Positions 8,129 to 14,738 of a stretch of 26,000 bases of DNA are shown here, one piece after another. Source of the stretch: CAYRUP01 sp964578975 (lineage in GTDB: Bacteria; Pseudomonadota; Gammaproteobacteria; DSM-16500); assembly GCA_964578975.1 (NCBI GenBank), contig CAZOFA010000026.1, forward strand, positions 1-26,000, read 5' to 3'. Both the position numbers and the translations under genes were made by a program. Under the pieces are notes generated by a model. That model made no database searches and was not told the origin of the DNA. It was given only the letters and a program-made list of their open reading frames with translations. Each line of letters starts with the position of its first letter. The first letter of the stretch is position 1.

Positions 8129-9520
8129 CTAATGGAACGAATTATATACTGTCTGTTCAGTTAATTCATGGACAAATGCAACCACATCGGGGTGGGTTGC
8201 GATTTCATGATCGATACACAAAAAGGCGGTGTGCTCTGATTTATCGGAAATGGCGTTGATCATCAGCGACAATTGATTGAGCGGGGTCACTTTACCTTGT
8301 GCATTGGCAATTAAAATCGGATCGGCATCCACCGAATAGGCTTGATGCGGTGTTTTGATTAAAGCAAATTGCCAGGTGGCGATTTTATTTGCCTGCGTTT
8401 TTTTGAATTCAGTAATCATTTTTTCCGCGATAATAATATCAATCGAATCAAGGCGAATGATTTTGGGCATGCGACGATAATGCAAGCGTTTGGCAATTTC
8501 TGACGCCTCATGAGTATCATTCGATTCCGCCAACATTTTTATCATGGCAATCACATCATAATCACACAGCTCTTTATAATTTTGATAATTTTCTTCGAGA
8601 AAATGTTGTATCAATGCGTCTTGTTGCGTCGCTGAAAGAATGTCTTGGTTAAATCGATTCGCGGCTTGTAAAAATTTTCCGAGACGTGTGGATTTAATGG
8701 GCGCGTAAGGCGCATATGTCGCAAGATTTTTTGCGAGACTACGCAATAATTGAATGAGAAAAAATTCCAAGGCTAATTTTTTGGGATGATGATAAATGTT
8801 GCGTGTCATCAAACGGCGCGCCATCAGATAATGTTCCACGACGCCGATCCCTTTGTGTGTGAGACCGAGGCGCTCACCTTCGTCTGAGTGGACAATCGTC
8901 ATTGAATTCACCATCCAACGAAAATCATATTCGCCATACGCCACGCCACAAAAATGACTGTCACGTAATAAATAATCTAAACGATCGGCATCAAGTTGCG
9001 ATGACACAATATCCGCTAACACGCGTTTCACTGGCGATTGATGCATAATCATTTTTTCAATCAGCATAAATTTTTCTTCCGTCAAATGATGTCGCGGATT
9101 ACGATCATTGTAAGCTTTAAAAAAATTATCGCGCCGATAATCGGCCAGAAAAAAAGGTGTCCATGCTTCATGACGAATGAGTTTGTTGTGAAACACATCT
9201 TCAAAGGTATGAGAAAAAGGGCCGTGACCAATGTCATGTAACAAGCAGGCGATCATCACCAGTTGTCGCTCTTCCTCCACCAATCCCACTTGATGCGCAA
9301 TTTGTCTGGCCGTAAAACAACACCCCAAACAATGATTGAAACGCGTGTGGACGCTGCCCGGAAAAATCAAATCGCCCATGCCGAGTTGTTTAATGTGACG
9401 CAAGCGTTGAAAATGCGGACTATCGATAAACGGTTTAATCCAATTATCTTCGTGCGTGCTAAATTGCATCGTACTGTGTACCGGATCTTTGATAACGTGA
9501 TAAGTCTCGTAATTAGTCAT
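8129..9520 (-). CDS. HD-superfamily phosphohydrolase, SAMHD1/YwfO-like (COG1078 type)
   Basis: The 463-residue product belongs to the dNTPase-like HD phosphohydrolases. The N-terminus has the family signature DSPHFQRLRHIKQLG followed by FPGS, then HTRFNHCLG (metal His63). LLHDIGHGPFSH (93-104) holds the HD dyad His95-Asp96, and SSQLDADRLDYLLRDS (173-188) supplies the distal metal Asp. Relatives include SAMHD1 and bacterial dNTP triphosphohydrolases, so cleavage of dNTPs or another nucleotide is likely, but the substrate cannot be assigned. The C-terminal 200 residues are less conserved. The Shine-Dalgarno site before the ATG is weak. The gene is between thpR (68 bp upstream) and glmU (18 bp downstream), so it may be transcribed with glmUS. 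Confidence 0.88.
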   Translation of the reverse strand: MTNYETYHVIKDPVHSTMQFSTHEDNWIKPFIDSPHFQRLRHIKQLGMGDLIFPGSVHTRFNHCLGCCFTARQIAHQVGLVEEERQLVMIACLLHDIGHGPFSHTFEDVFHNKLIRHEAWTPFFLADYRRDNFFKAYNDRNPRHHLTEEKFMLIEKMIMHQSPVKRVLADIVSSQLDADRLDYLLRDSHFCGVAYGEYDFRWMVNSMTIVHSDEGERLGLTHKGIGVVEHYLMARRLMTRNIYHHPKKLALEFFLIQLLRSLAKNLATYAPYAPIKSTRLGKFLQAANRFNQDILSATQQDALIQHFLEENYQNYKELCDYDVIAMIKMLAESNDTHEASEIAKRLHYRRMPKIIRLDSIDIIIAEKMITEFKKTQANKIATWQFALIKTPHQAYSVDADPILIANAQGKVTPLNQLSLMINAISDKSEHTAFLCIDHEIATHPDVVAFVHELTEQTVYNSFH

Positions 9521-9588
9521 GATGAATTTTATCTAATGGTTGGTTGTACGAAAGAATCCCTGATTTTACGCGCAATTGATTGGAATCT

Positions 9589-10131
9589 CTAGCCTAAGCT
9601 TAATTGTCCCAACGGTTGATAAACGGGGGTGGTTTTGCTTTGGAACAGGGTAATTTCGGTGACAAAAAAAGGTTTAATCGGCGGTAACTGAATATTGTCT
9701 AAGGATATTTTTTTCTTATCGATAAAACGTCCCAACGTTAAATGACCACGAAAAGGCCTTGTTTCGATGGGGTAATTGGTTTCCAAAATGCCTTGTCCAA
9801 TGCAATGCGCTAGCGAATTTAATGTTTCATGAGGACCGACTTTTATAGAAATCAGTTTAGGATGTGTGGACGTCGGAAATAACTCAAGCGCCCCCCATTC
9901 AAGATAAAATGGCTTAATCGAGTCAAGTTGATCACGCACGGCCGCCAATATTTTTTCTTGATCGGAAAGCTTCACTTCTTTCAAAAATTGCAAGGTGACA
10001 TGTAAATTTTGTGCTGGCGTGAAGCGCACGTGTTGCTGGAAATTCTCTTCCAAGACTTGTATGGCATGATGAATTTCATTCTGCACAGACAGAGGAAAGG
10101 CGATCGCGAAGAAAGCACGGATGGTCGACAT
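9589..10131 (-). CDS. thpR: RNA 2',3'-cyclic 3'-phosphodiesterase / 2'-5' RNA ligase family
   Basis: The 180-residue product has the two HxTL motifs of the 2H phosphoesterase superfamily: HVTLQFL (His44) and HLTLGRF (His130), at the usual spacing for bacterial ThpR/LigT. RAFFAIAFP at the N-terminus and RPFRGHLTLGRF are typical. The expected activity is hydrolysis of 2',3'-cyclic phosphate RNA ends, with reversible 2'-5' ligation reported for the E. coli enzyme; the physiological role is unclear. It is divergent from parB across a 78-bp gap and leads the thpR-HD-glmU-glmS run. Its own promoter is not clear and the ribosome-binding site is weak. Confidence 0.9.
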   Translation of the reverse strand: MSTIRAFFAIAFPLSVQNEIHHAIQVLEENFQQHVRFTPAQNLHVTLQFLKEVKLSDQEKILAAVRDQLDSIKPFYLEWGALELFPTSTHPKLISIKVGPHETLNSLAHCIGQGILETNYPIETRPFRGHLTLGRFIDKKKISLDNIQLPPIKPFFVTEITLFQSKTTPVYQPLGQLSLG

Positions 10132-10150
10132 AGCAAAAAGGCTCTAGCGC

Positions 10151-10163
10151 TTGTTGTTATGAT
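10151..10163 (+). promoter_or_regulatory. Candidate extended -10 promoter for parB
   Basis: TGTTATGAT (10155-10163) is an extended -10 with hexamer TATGAT at 10158-10163, about 46 bp before the parB ATG. No strong -35 is visible, as is common for extended -10 promoters. The surrounding 11 bases TTGTTATGATT also occur at the candidate small-RNA promoter near 22584. Confidence 0.4.
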
Positions 10164-10209
10164 TCATTAATATGATATCACGTTAATCATAGCATAGCAG
10201 GATGAGACC

Positions 10210-11067
10210 ATGGCGAAGAAACGCGGTTTAGGAAAATCACTTGATGCTTTATTGGTAGGTTCCAATGCATACAGTGACACGAATGAATATTCCAGGGAAA
10301 AATTAAGCCTGTTAGCCGTTAATGTGATACAACGCGGCAAATATCAACCGCGCCGTGATATGAATCCCGATACATTAGAAGACTTAGCCAATTCCATTCG
10401 CGCTCAAGGTGTGATCCAACCAATTGTGGTGCGTCATTTGTTGGGTGGTCGTTATGAAATTGTGGCGGGTGAGCGACGTTGGCGTGCCGCGCAAATGGCA
10501 GGGTTAACTGAAATTCCTGCGATCATCAAAGATATTCCGGATGAAGCGGCGGTGGCAATTGCATTGATTGAAAATATTCAGCGCGAAAGTTTAACCCCGA
10601 TTGAAGAAGCTGCCGCATTACAACGTTTATTGAATGAATTTTCGATGACACATCAGCAAGTGGCGGATGCAGTCGGAAAATCACGCGCCAGTGTCACGAA
10701 TTTATTGCGCTTATTATCCTTGCCCGATGAAATCAGAACTTTGCTCGAGCATGGCGATCTTGAAATGGGTCATGCACGTGCCTTGTTAACCTTGCCTGAA
10801 ACCTCGCAACTCGATGCAGCACAAATGATTGTGGAAAAAGGCATGTCGGTGCGTGACGCAGAAGATTTAGTGCGCCGCATGCAAATCCCAAATTTACCCG
10901 CCCTTCCTCGATCAATTGATCCTGATATCCAACGTCTTCAACAAGATTTATCGACACGACTTAAATTAACCGTGGGAATTAGTTGCAATGCCAAAGGAAA
11001 AGGCAAAGTGGTGATCCGCTATGGCAATTTAAGCGAGTTGGATGCGATTTTGGAGTTTTTTCAATAA
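10210..11067 (+). CDS. parB: Chromosome-partitioning protein ParB
   Basis: ParB binds parS sites, spreads using CTP, and with ParA segregates the replication origin. The 285-residue product starts MAKKRGLGKSLDALL, the typical ParB N-terminus that interacts with ParA. The ParB/Srx nuclease-like fold has KYQPRRD (44-50) and the CTP-binding GERRWRA (87-93) and ENIQR (121-125) boxes. A helix-turn-helix (about 147-167) is followed by a C-terminal dimerisation domain ending ELDAILEFFQ. GCAGGATGAG precedes the ATG. ParA is not next to it in this window; the upstream neighbour is divergent thpR. The last 61 bases of the gene are duplicated 842 bp downstream, beyond a toxin-antitoxin pair. Confidence 0.95.
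   Translation: MAKKRGLGKSLDALLVGSNAYSDTNEYSREKLSLLAVNVIQRGKYQPRRDMNPDTLEDLANSIRAQGVIQPIVVRHLLGGRYEIVAGERRWRAAQMAGLTEIPAIIKDIPDEAAVAIALIENIQRESLTPIEEAAALQRLLNEFSMTHQQVADAVGKSRASVTNLLRLLSLPDEIRTLLEHGDLEMGHARALLTLPETSQLDAAQMIVEKGMSVRDAEDLVRRMQIPNLPALPRSIDPDIQRLQQDLSTRLKLTVGISCNAKGKGKVVIRYGNLSELDAILEFFQ
11006..11066 (+). repeat. 61-bp direct repeat, copy 1 (parB 3' end)
   Basis: These bases form the last codons of parB and recur without mismatch at 11848-11908. This copy is followed by A, making the parB stop TAA. The flanking bases on both sides differ between copies, so the duplication ends are sharp. Confidence 0.95.
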
Positions 11068-11145
11068 AAAAATAGGCACGCTAAGCTTTTCCTATTCTTC
11101 GTTTATCAAAATATTCAGCAGTTATAGCTGATCAAATGCTAATCA

Positions 11146-11162
11146 GTTTTCATTCTGAAAAC
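11146..11162. other. Small hairpin between parB and the toxin promoter
   Basis: GTTTTC (11146-11151) and GAAAAC (11157-11162) form a 6-bp stem with a 5-base loop, followed by GATCTTTTCT. It could be a weak terminator for parB or an operator for the toxin-antitoxin operon. The rest of 11068-11190 also has AATAGG/CCTATT arms just after the parB stop, and no coding signal. Confidence 0.3.
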
Positions 11163-11191
11163 GATCTTTTCTAGAACGGTTAAATGGTACC

Positions 11192-11219
11192 TTGTACTAC
11201 TGGTGCTATGTGCTATAAT
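11192..11219 (+). promoter_or_regulatory. Promoter of the toxin-antitoxin operon
   Basis: TTGTAC (11192-11197), a 16-bp spacer and TATAAT (11214-11219), with TG one base upstream of the -10, make a good extended promoter. A tandem heptamer GTGCTAT-GTGCTAT (11203-11216) overlaps the spacer and -10 and is a plausible binding site for the antitoxin. Confidence 0.6.
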
Positions 11220-11237
11220 AATAGAAGGAAATTAATG

Positions 11238-11570
11238 ATGGTTAAGGTTAAAGCCACTCCTAAATTTATGCGTCTAGCTCAAAAACTCATGACGCAAGAA
11301 CAATTACAAAACTTAATTGATACGCTAGCGCTTTATCCTGAAAAAGGGGCGGTGATCACAGGTACAGGAGGAATTAGAAAAATACGTTGGATCACAGGAA
11401 AGGGAGGCGGTAAACGCGGTGGTCTTCGTGTGCTCTATTATTATGATGGTGAATACATTGTTTTATTAATAACTCTATTTAAAAAAGCAGATAAAGAAAA
11501 TATTGATGATGGTGAAAAAAAAGAGCTACGTAAATTAATTGACGAGCTATTCGGGAGCAATGATGAGTAA
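11238..11570 (+). CDS. RelE/HigB-type toxin of a type II toxin-antitoxin system
   Basis: The product has 110 residues if it starts at the ATG at 11238, seven bases after GAAGGAA (11224-11230); the adjacent ATG at 11235 is the alternative. The pattern YPEKGAVITGTGGIRKIRW, then a Gly/Lys-rich KGGGKRGGLRVLYYY and a strand IVLLITLFKKADKENI, is that of RelE-like toxins of the HigB-2 type, usually ribosome-dependent mRNA endonucleases. The basic residues in RKIRW and KRGG would contact RNA. The toxin gene comes first and its stop overlaps the antitoxin start, as in higBA order. The genes look intact, and the duplicated parB sequence around them suggests acquisition by insertion. Confidence 0.88.
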   Translation: MVKVKATPKFMRLAQKLMTQEQLQNLIDTLALYPEKGAVITGTGGIRKIRWITGKGGGKRGGLRVLYYYDGEYIVLLITLFKKADKENIDDGEKKELRKLIDELFGSNDE

Positions 11571-11829
11571 TCTAGGTAAAGATTTAATTAAAGCGCTTAA
11601 AGAAGCAAAAAAGAAAGGTTTTGTGACACTTGAAACCTCACCTGATGTAGGAAAATTGCGAAAAAAACTCAAACTTTCACAGAAAGAATTTTCTGCTATT
11701 TATCACATCAACATAGAAACACTACGGAAATGGGAGCAACATAAAAGAAAACCCGATACGATCAGTCGTGCTTATCTAAAATGTATTCAGAATAATCCTG
11801 ATTTAATTTGCGCCTTGGTTAATGAATAG
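11563..11829 (+). CDS. XRE-family (HigA-type) antitoxin
   Basis: The 88-residue product has a helix-turn-helix around residues 30-65: LRKKLKLSQKEFSAIYHI is the core, followed by TLRKWEQHKRKP, a typical XRE/Cro DNA-recognition segment. It begins inside the toxin gene (8-bp overlap), with GGGAG five bases before the ATG at 11563; an ATG at 11560 is also possible. Toxin-first order with an XRE antitoxin matches higBA and related modules. The antitoxin would bind and neutralise the toxin and repress the operon, possibly through the tandem heptamers in the promoter. Confidence 0.87.
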   Translation: MSNLGKDLIKALKEAKKKGFVTLETSPDVGKLRKKLKLSQKEFSAIYHINIETLRKWEQHKRKPDTISRAYLKCIQNNPDLICALVNE

Positions 11830-11847
11830 CAAGTTATTGCTGGAATC

Positions 11848-11908
11848 AAGTGGTGATCCGCTATGGCAATTTAAGCGAGTTGGATGCGATTTTGGAGTTT
11901 TTTCAATA
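11848..11908 (+). repeat. 61-bp direct repeat, copy 2 (relic parB 3' end)
   Basis: This is identical to 11006-11066 and is followed by G, so the relic would end in TAG rather than TAA. It carries only the last twenty or so codons of parB without a start. It probably marks the original junction between parB and the atp upstream region. Confidence 0.95.
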
Positions 11909-11962
11909 GAGTCGCAATTACATCATCGTCTCTCCTGAGAATTTTGGTCAATCTAAATTTTC

Positions 11963-12066
11963 CCGTTCGTCCTGAGGAGGCCGCGTAGTGGCCGTCTCGA
12001 AGGACATAAAAATTTTTATTAAGATGCCCTTCGAGATGGCGCTTCGCGCCTCCTCAGGGCGAGCGG
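11963..12066. repeat. Imperfect inverted repeat upstream of the atp operon
   Basis: The left arm 11963-12006 (with CGTCCTGAGGAGGC and GTCTCGAAGGACA) and right arm 12025-12066 (with TGCCCTTCGAGA and CTCCTCAGGGCGAGCGG) are roughly 43-bp reverse complements around an AT-rich loop of about 18 bp. Each arm contains its own small palindrome. This looks like a dispersed intergenic palindromic element. The rest of the 365-bp gap 11830-12194 holds the relic parB end and the atp promoter. Confidence 0.8.
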
Positions 12067-12122
12067 TTAAAATAAGCTTATTACACATACAAAGCGTCCA
12101 CCATTGGCCGAATAGTATTACA

Positions 12123-12151
12123 TTGCACAACCCATAAAAACTCATTATACT
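12123..12151 (+). promoter_or_regulatory. sigma70-type promoter of the atp operon
   Basis: TTGCAC (12123-12128) and TATACT (12146-12151) are separated by an optimal 17 bp. They lie about 44 bp upstream of the atpI start and are the only strong promoter signal before the operon. The toxin-antitoxin insertion therefore need not affect ATP synthase expression. Confidence 0.65.
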
Positions 12152-12194
12152 CGGCCGAATTCTCGGAACCGGGAAATCAAGCAGGACGAGCGTT

Positions 12195-12581
12195 GTGGCG
12201 GGATTATCAAGTAAAAAGGAAGCGTATCAAATTATTTTTTGGCAATTGCTTATGATAATTTGTCTGGCTTTCGTGCTCTTTTTGTTTGGCGGGTTGAAAA
12301 GTGGGTTATCAACCTTGCTCGGAGGGCTGGCTTATTGGTTTCCGACACTGCTATTTGTTTGGCGAGTGTTTAACCGAGAAGGTGCTCGGGCGGCAAGACG
12401 ATTCCTCTTATTATTTGTCGCAGGTGAGAGCATCAAATTATTGCTGAGTGGCATATTATTTGTGTTGATCTTGAAATATTTGCCAGTTAATTTGTTGTCG
12501 GTGTTGATTGGTTTTGTGGGTGCAGTGATTGCATTTTGGATTGCATCAATGATTATGCTGGCTGAGGGAGTAAACGAGTGA
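12195..12581 (+). CDS. atpI: ATP synthase protein I
   Basis: The 128-residue membrane protein has four hydrophobic helices, starting near residues 12-32, and an arginine-rich loop NREGARAARR in the middle. AtpI is a poorly conserved assembly factor implicated in c-ring assembly. Position is the strongest evidence: it is the first gene of a canonical atpIBEFHAGDC operon, and its TGA overlaps the GTG start of atpB. The start is GTG at 12195 with AGGACGAG just upstream; no ATG gives a full-length protein. Confidence 0.88.
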   Translation: MAGLSSKKEAYQIIFWQLLMIICLAFVLFLFGGLKSGLSTLLGGLAYWFPTLLFVWRVFNREGARAARRFLLLFVAGESIKLLLSGILFVLILKYLPVNLLSVLIGFVGAVIAFWIASMIMLAEGVNE

Positions 12582-13363
12582 GTGCAAAAGTAATGACATC
12601 AGGTGAATATATTGAACATCACCTTGAACATTTCACTATAAACTTAAATCCACAAGTGGGTGGAAGTACTTTTTGGTCATTCAATCTCGACACGTTATTT
12701 GTTTCTTTGCTAATTGGTATTTCGCTGGCTGTGTTGTTACGTTATATCGCCGTTAAAATGACGTCGGACGTGCCCGGCAAATTACAAAATTTTGTGGAAA
12801 TTGTCGTTGGCTTTGTGCAAGACACCGTGCATGAATCGTATCATGGTAAAAGTCAATTGATCGCTCCTCTTTCACTCGTGGTGTTTCTCTGGATTTTTTG
12901 CATGAATGCGATGGATTTGTTGCCCGTCGATTTATTGCCGCGCCTTTTAGAATTATTAGGATTTACGCATTTCAAAAATGTGCCCACGGCCGATCCGAAT
13001 GCCACATTTGCCATGTCGGTCGGCGTGTTTGTATTAATTATTTTTTATAATGTCACGATCAAAGGATTCGCGCTGGGGAAAGAAATTTTAACCAAACCAT
13101 TTGGTCCTTATCTTTTTTTCTTGAATGTTCCATTTCGCGTGATTGAGGAAGTGGCCAAACCATTTACGTTAGCACTGCGACTTTTCGGCAATATGTTTGC
13201 AGGCGAATTAATATTTATCTTAATTGCATTACTGCCCTGGTGGTTGCAATGGTTACCCGGTGGCATATGGGCGATTTTCCATATTTTAATTATTACTATT
13301 CAAGCATTCATTTTCATGATGCTCACAATAGTGTATTTAAGCATGGCGCATGAATCGCATTAA
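12578..13363 (+). CDS. atpB: F0F1 ATP synthase subunit a
   Basis: Subunit a forms the proton half-channels against the c-ring in the inner membrane. The product has 261 residues with five or six membrane helices. The essential Arg is Arg201 within LALRLFGNMFAGE (compare E. coli Arg210), and the C-terminal helix IITIQAFIFMMLTIVYLSMA is typical. The start is GTG at 12578, overlapping the atpI stop, with GAGGGAG seven bases upstream. Confidence 0.96.
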   Translation: MSAKVMTSGEYIEHHLEHFTINLNPQVGGSTFWSFNLDTLFVSLLIGISLAVLLRYIAVKMTSDVPGKLQNFVEIVVGFVQDTVHESYHGKSQLIAPLSLVVFLWIFCMNAMDLLPVDLLPRLLELLGFTHFKNVPTADPNATFAMSVGVFVLIIFYNVTIKGFALGKEILTKPFGPYLFFLNVPFRVIEEVAKPFTLALRLFGNMFAGELIFILIALLPWWLQWLPGGIWAIFHILIITIQAFIFMMLTIVYLSMAHESH

Positions 13364-13391
13364 CAAATTTTTAAAATAATTGGGAGGTCTC

Positions 13392-13697
13392 ATGGAAATT
13401 GCAAGCATAATTGGTCAAGTCCAAGGGTATACGGCAGTCGCTGTTGGTTTGTTACTTGGATTGTCATCACTCGGTACTGCAATTGGTTTCGGTGTATTGG
13501 GTGGAAAATTTTTAGAAGGGGTTGCACGTCAACCTGAATTATCACCAATGTTGATGGTGCGTATGTTCATTGTAGCAGGATTGGTTGACGCATTCGCGGT
13601 TATCTCGATTGCGATGGGTTTGTTTTTGTTGTTCGCCTCCAAAAATCCATTAGCCAATGCCGTGCTTGCGGCAGCGCAACAACAAGTGAGTCCATAA
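13392..13697 (+). CDS. atpE: F0F1 ATP synthase subunit c
   Basis: The 101-residue proteolipid is a two-helix hairpin. Helix 1 is Gly/Ala-rich (LGTAIGFGVLGG), the polar loop is EGVARQPE, and helix 2 carries the ion-binding carboxylate Asp66 in VAGLVDAFAVI. An Asp with this context, without the Gln/Glu/Ser Na+ signature, fits proton coupling. The start is the ATG at 13392, six bases after GGGAGG; an in-frame start at 13380 would place the ribosome-binding site inside the gene. The protein is slightly longer than the E. coli one because of a short C-terminal extension, AAAQQQVSP. Confidence 0.96.
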   Translation: MEIASIIGQVQGYTAVAVGLLLGLSSLGTAIGFGVLGGKFLEGVARQPELSPMLMVRMFIVAGLVDAFAVISIAMGLFLLFASKNPLANAVLAAAQQQVSP

Positions 13698-13710
13698 GCG
13701 AGGATAAAGC

Positions 13711-14181
13711 ATGGAGATTAATGCAACTTTACTAGGCCAGCTCATCACATTTGTGGTGTTGGTTTGGTTCACGATGAAATATGTGTGGCCGCCCATCACC
13801 AAAGCAATGCTCGAGCGCGAAAAGAAAATTGCGGCGGGACTTGAAGCCGCAGAACGCAGCAAACGTGAACTTGCCGAGGCTGAACATAAAGCATTAACCA
13901 TCATTCGTACGGCAAAACAGGAATCATCGCAAATTATCGATCAAGCACACAAACGCTCCGCGCAATTAGTTGAAGAAGCAAAACAAGATGCGCGTGTTGA
14001 AGCAAAGCGTATACTCGAACGTGCGCAAGATGAAATTGCGCTCGAAGTGAGCCAAGCGAAACAAGCATTGCGTAAACAATTTGCCGATGTTGCCATTGCA
14101 GGTGCGACAAAAATTATTCGACGCAATTTAGATAACTCGACCAATGTCGCCTTATTAGATGAGTTTGCAGCTGAATTATGA
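13711..14181 (+). CDS. atpF: F0F1 ATP synthase subunit b
   Basis: The 156-residue peripheral-stalk subunit matches the E. coli length. It has one N-terminal membrane helix (LLGQLITFVVLVWFTMKYVWPPI) and then a long charged Ala/Glu/Lys-rich coiled coil (KAMLEREKKIAAGLEAAERS onward). GCGAGGATAAAGC precedes the ATG. Its TGA overlaps the atpH start (ATGA), indicating translational coupling. Confidence 0.95.
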   Translation: MEINATLLGQLITFVVLVWFTMKYVWPPITKAMLEREKKIAAGLEAAERSKRELAEAEHKALTIIRTAKQESSQIIDQAHKRSAQLVEEAKQDARVEAKRILERAQDEIALEVSQAKQALRKQFADVAIAGATKIIRRNLDNSTNVALLDEFAAEL

Positions 14182-14732
14182 TGACTGGAAAAATGACAAG
14201 CTTAGCCCGCCCGTATGCGATAGCCGCGTTTGAATTTGCGAGCGACAAAAAAGCGATCTCTGCTTGGGAAATTTTTTTGGACGCAGCCGCACTCGTGTCG
14301 AATGATGCAGCCGTGCAAGGATTATTGAGAAATCCGCGTGTGACGTCAGCGCAAATTATCGATTTATATTGTCGCGTATTGGCGCAGTACATGAATCAAG
14401 AGATGACTAATTTTATTCATTTACTCACGCAAAATCATCGCTTGAATACATTGCCGGGGATTGCTGAATTATTTCGCGCATATCGTTTAGAACAAGAAAA
14501 AACATTGACGGTGAAAGTGGTGTCCGCGATCGATCTCGATCAAAAATATCAGCAAAAATTAATCGCAGCGCTCACCAAACGATTACAGCGCCAAATTTCA
14601 TTGGAATGCCGCACAGATCCCAAGTTGTTGGGAGGTGCCGTGATTACGGCGGGCGATACCGTGATTGATGGTTCTGTGCAAAGTAAATTGAATCGAATGC
14701 TGGAATTTATTTCTGGAACTATTTTAAGGTAA
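14178..14732 (+). CDS. atpH: F0F1 ATP synthase subunit delta
   Basis: The 184-residue stalk subunit has the usual N-terminal ARPYAIAAFEFA helix and the C-terminal KTLTVKVVSAIDLD...LTKRL and DPKLLGGAVITAGDTVIDGSVQSKLNRM blocks, which are diagnostic of delta/OSCP. The start is the ATG at 14178 overlapping atpF. A third in-frame ATG at 14193 (MTSLARPYA) matches family N-termini equally well and may be the true start. Confidence 0.94.
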   Translation: MMTGKMTSLARPYAIAAFEFASDKKAISAWEIFLDAAALVSNDAAVQGLLRNPRVTSAQIIDLYCRVLAQYMNQEMTNFIHLLTQNHRLNTLPGIAELFRAYRLEQEKTLTVKVVSAIDLDQKYQQKLIAALTKRLQRQISLECRTDPKLLGGAVITAGDTVIDGSVQSKLNRMLEFISGTILR

Positions 14733-14738
14733 CGATAT

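Larger units (their letters stand above)
11067..11908. mobile_element. Candidate toxin-antitoxin insertion flanked by a 61-bp duplication
   Basis: An 842-bp segment carrying a toxin-antitoxin operon lies between two perfect copies of the parB 3' end. The arrangement mirrors integration into a gene's 3' end with regeneration of that end, as integrative islands do at tRNA genes. No integrase or transposase is present in the segment, and no terminal inverted repeats were found. Illegitimate recombination with a donor already carrying parB DNA is an alternative. Confidence 0.5.
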
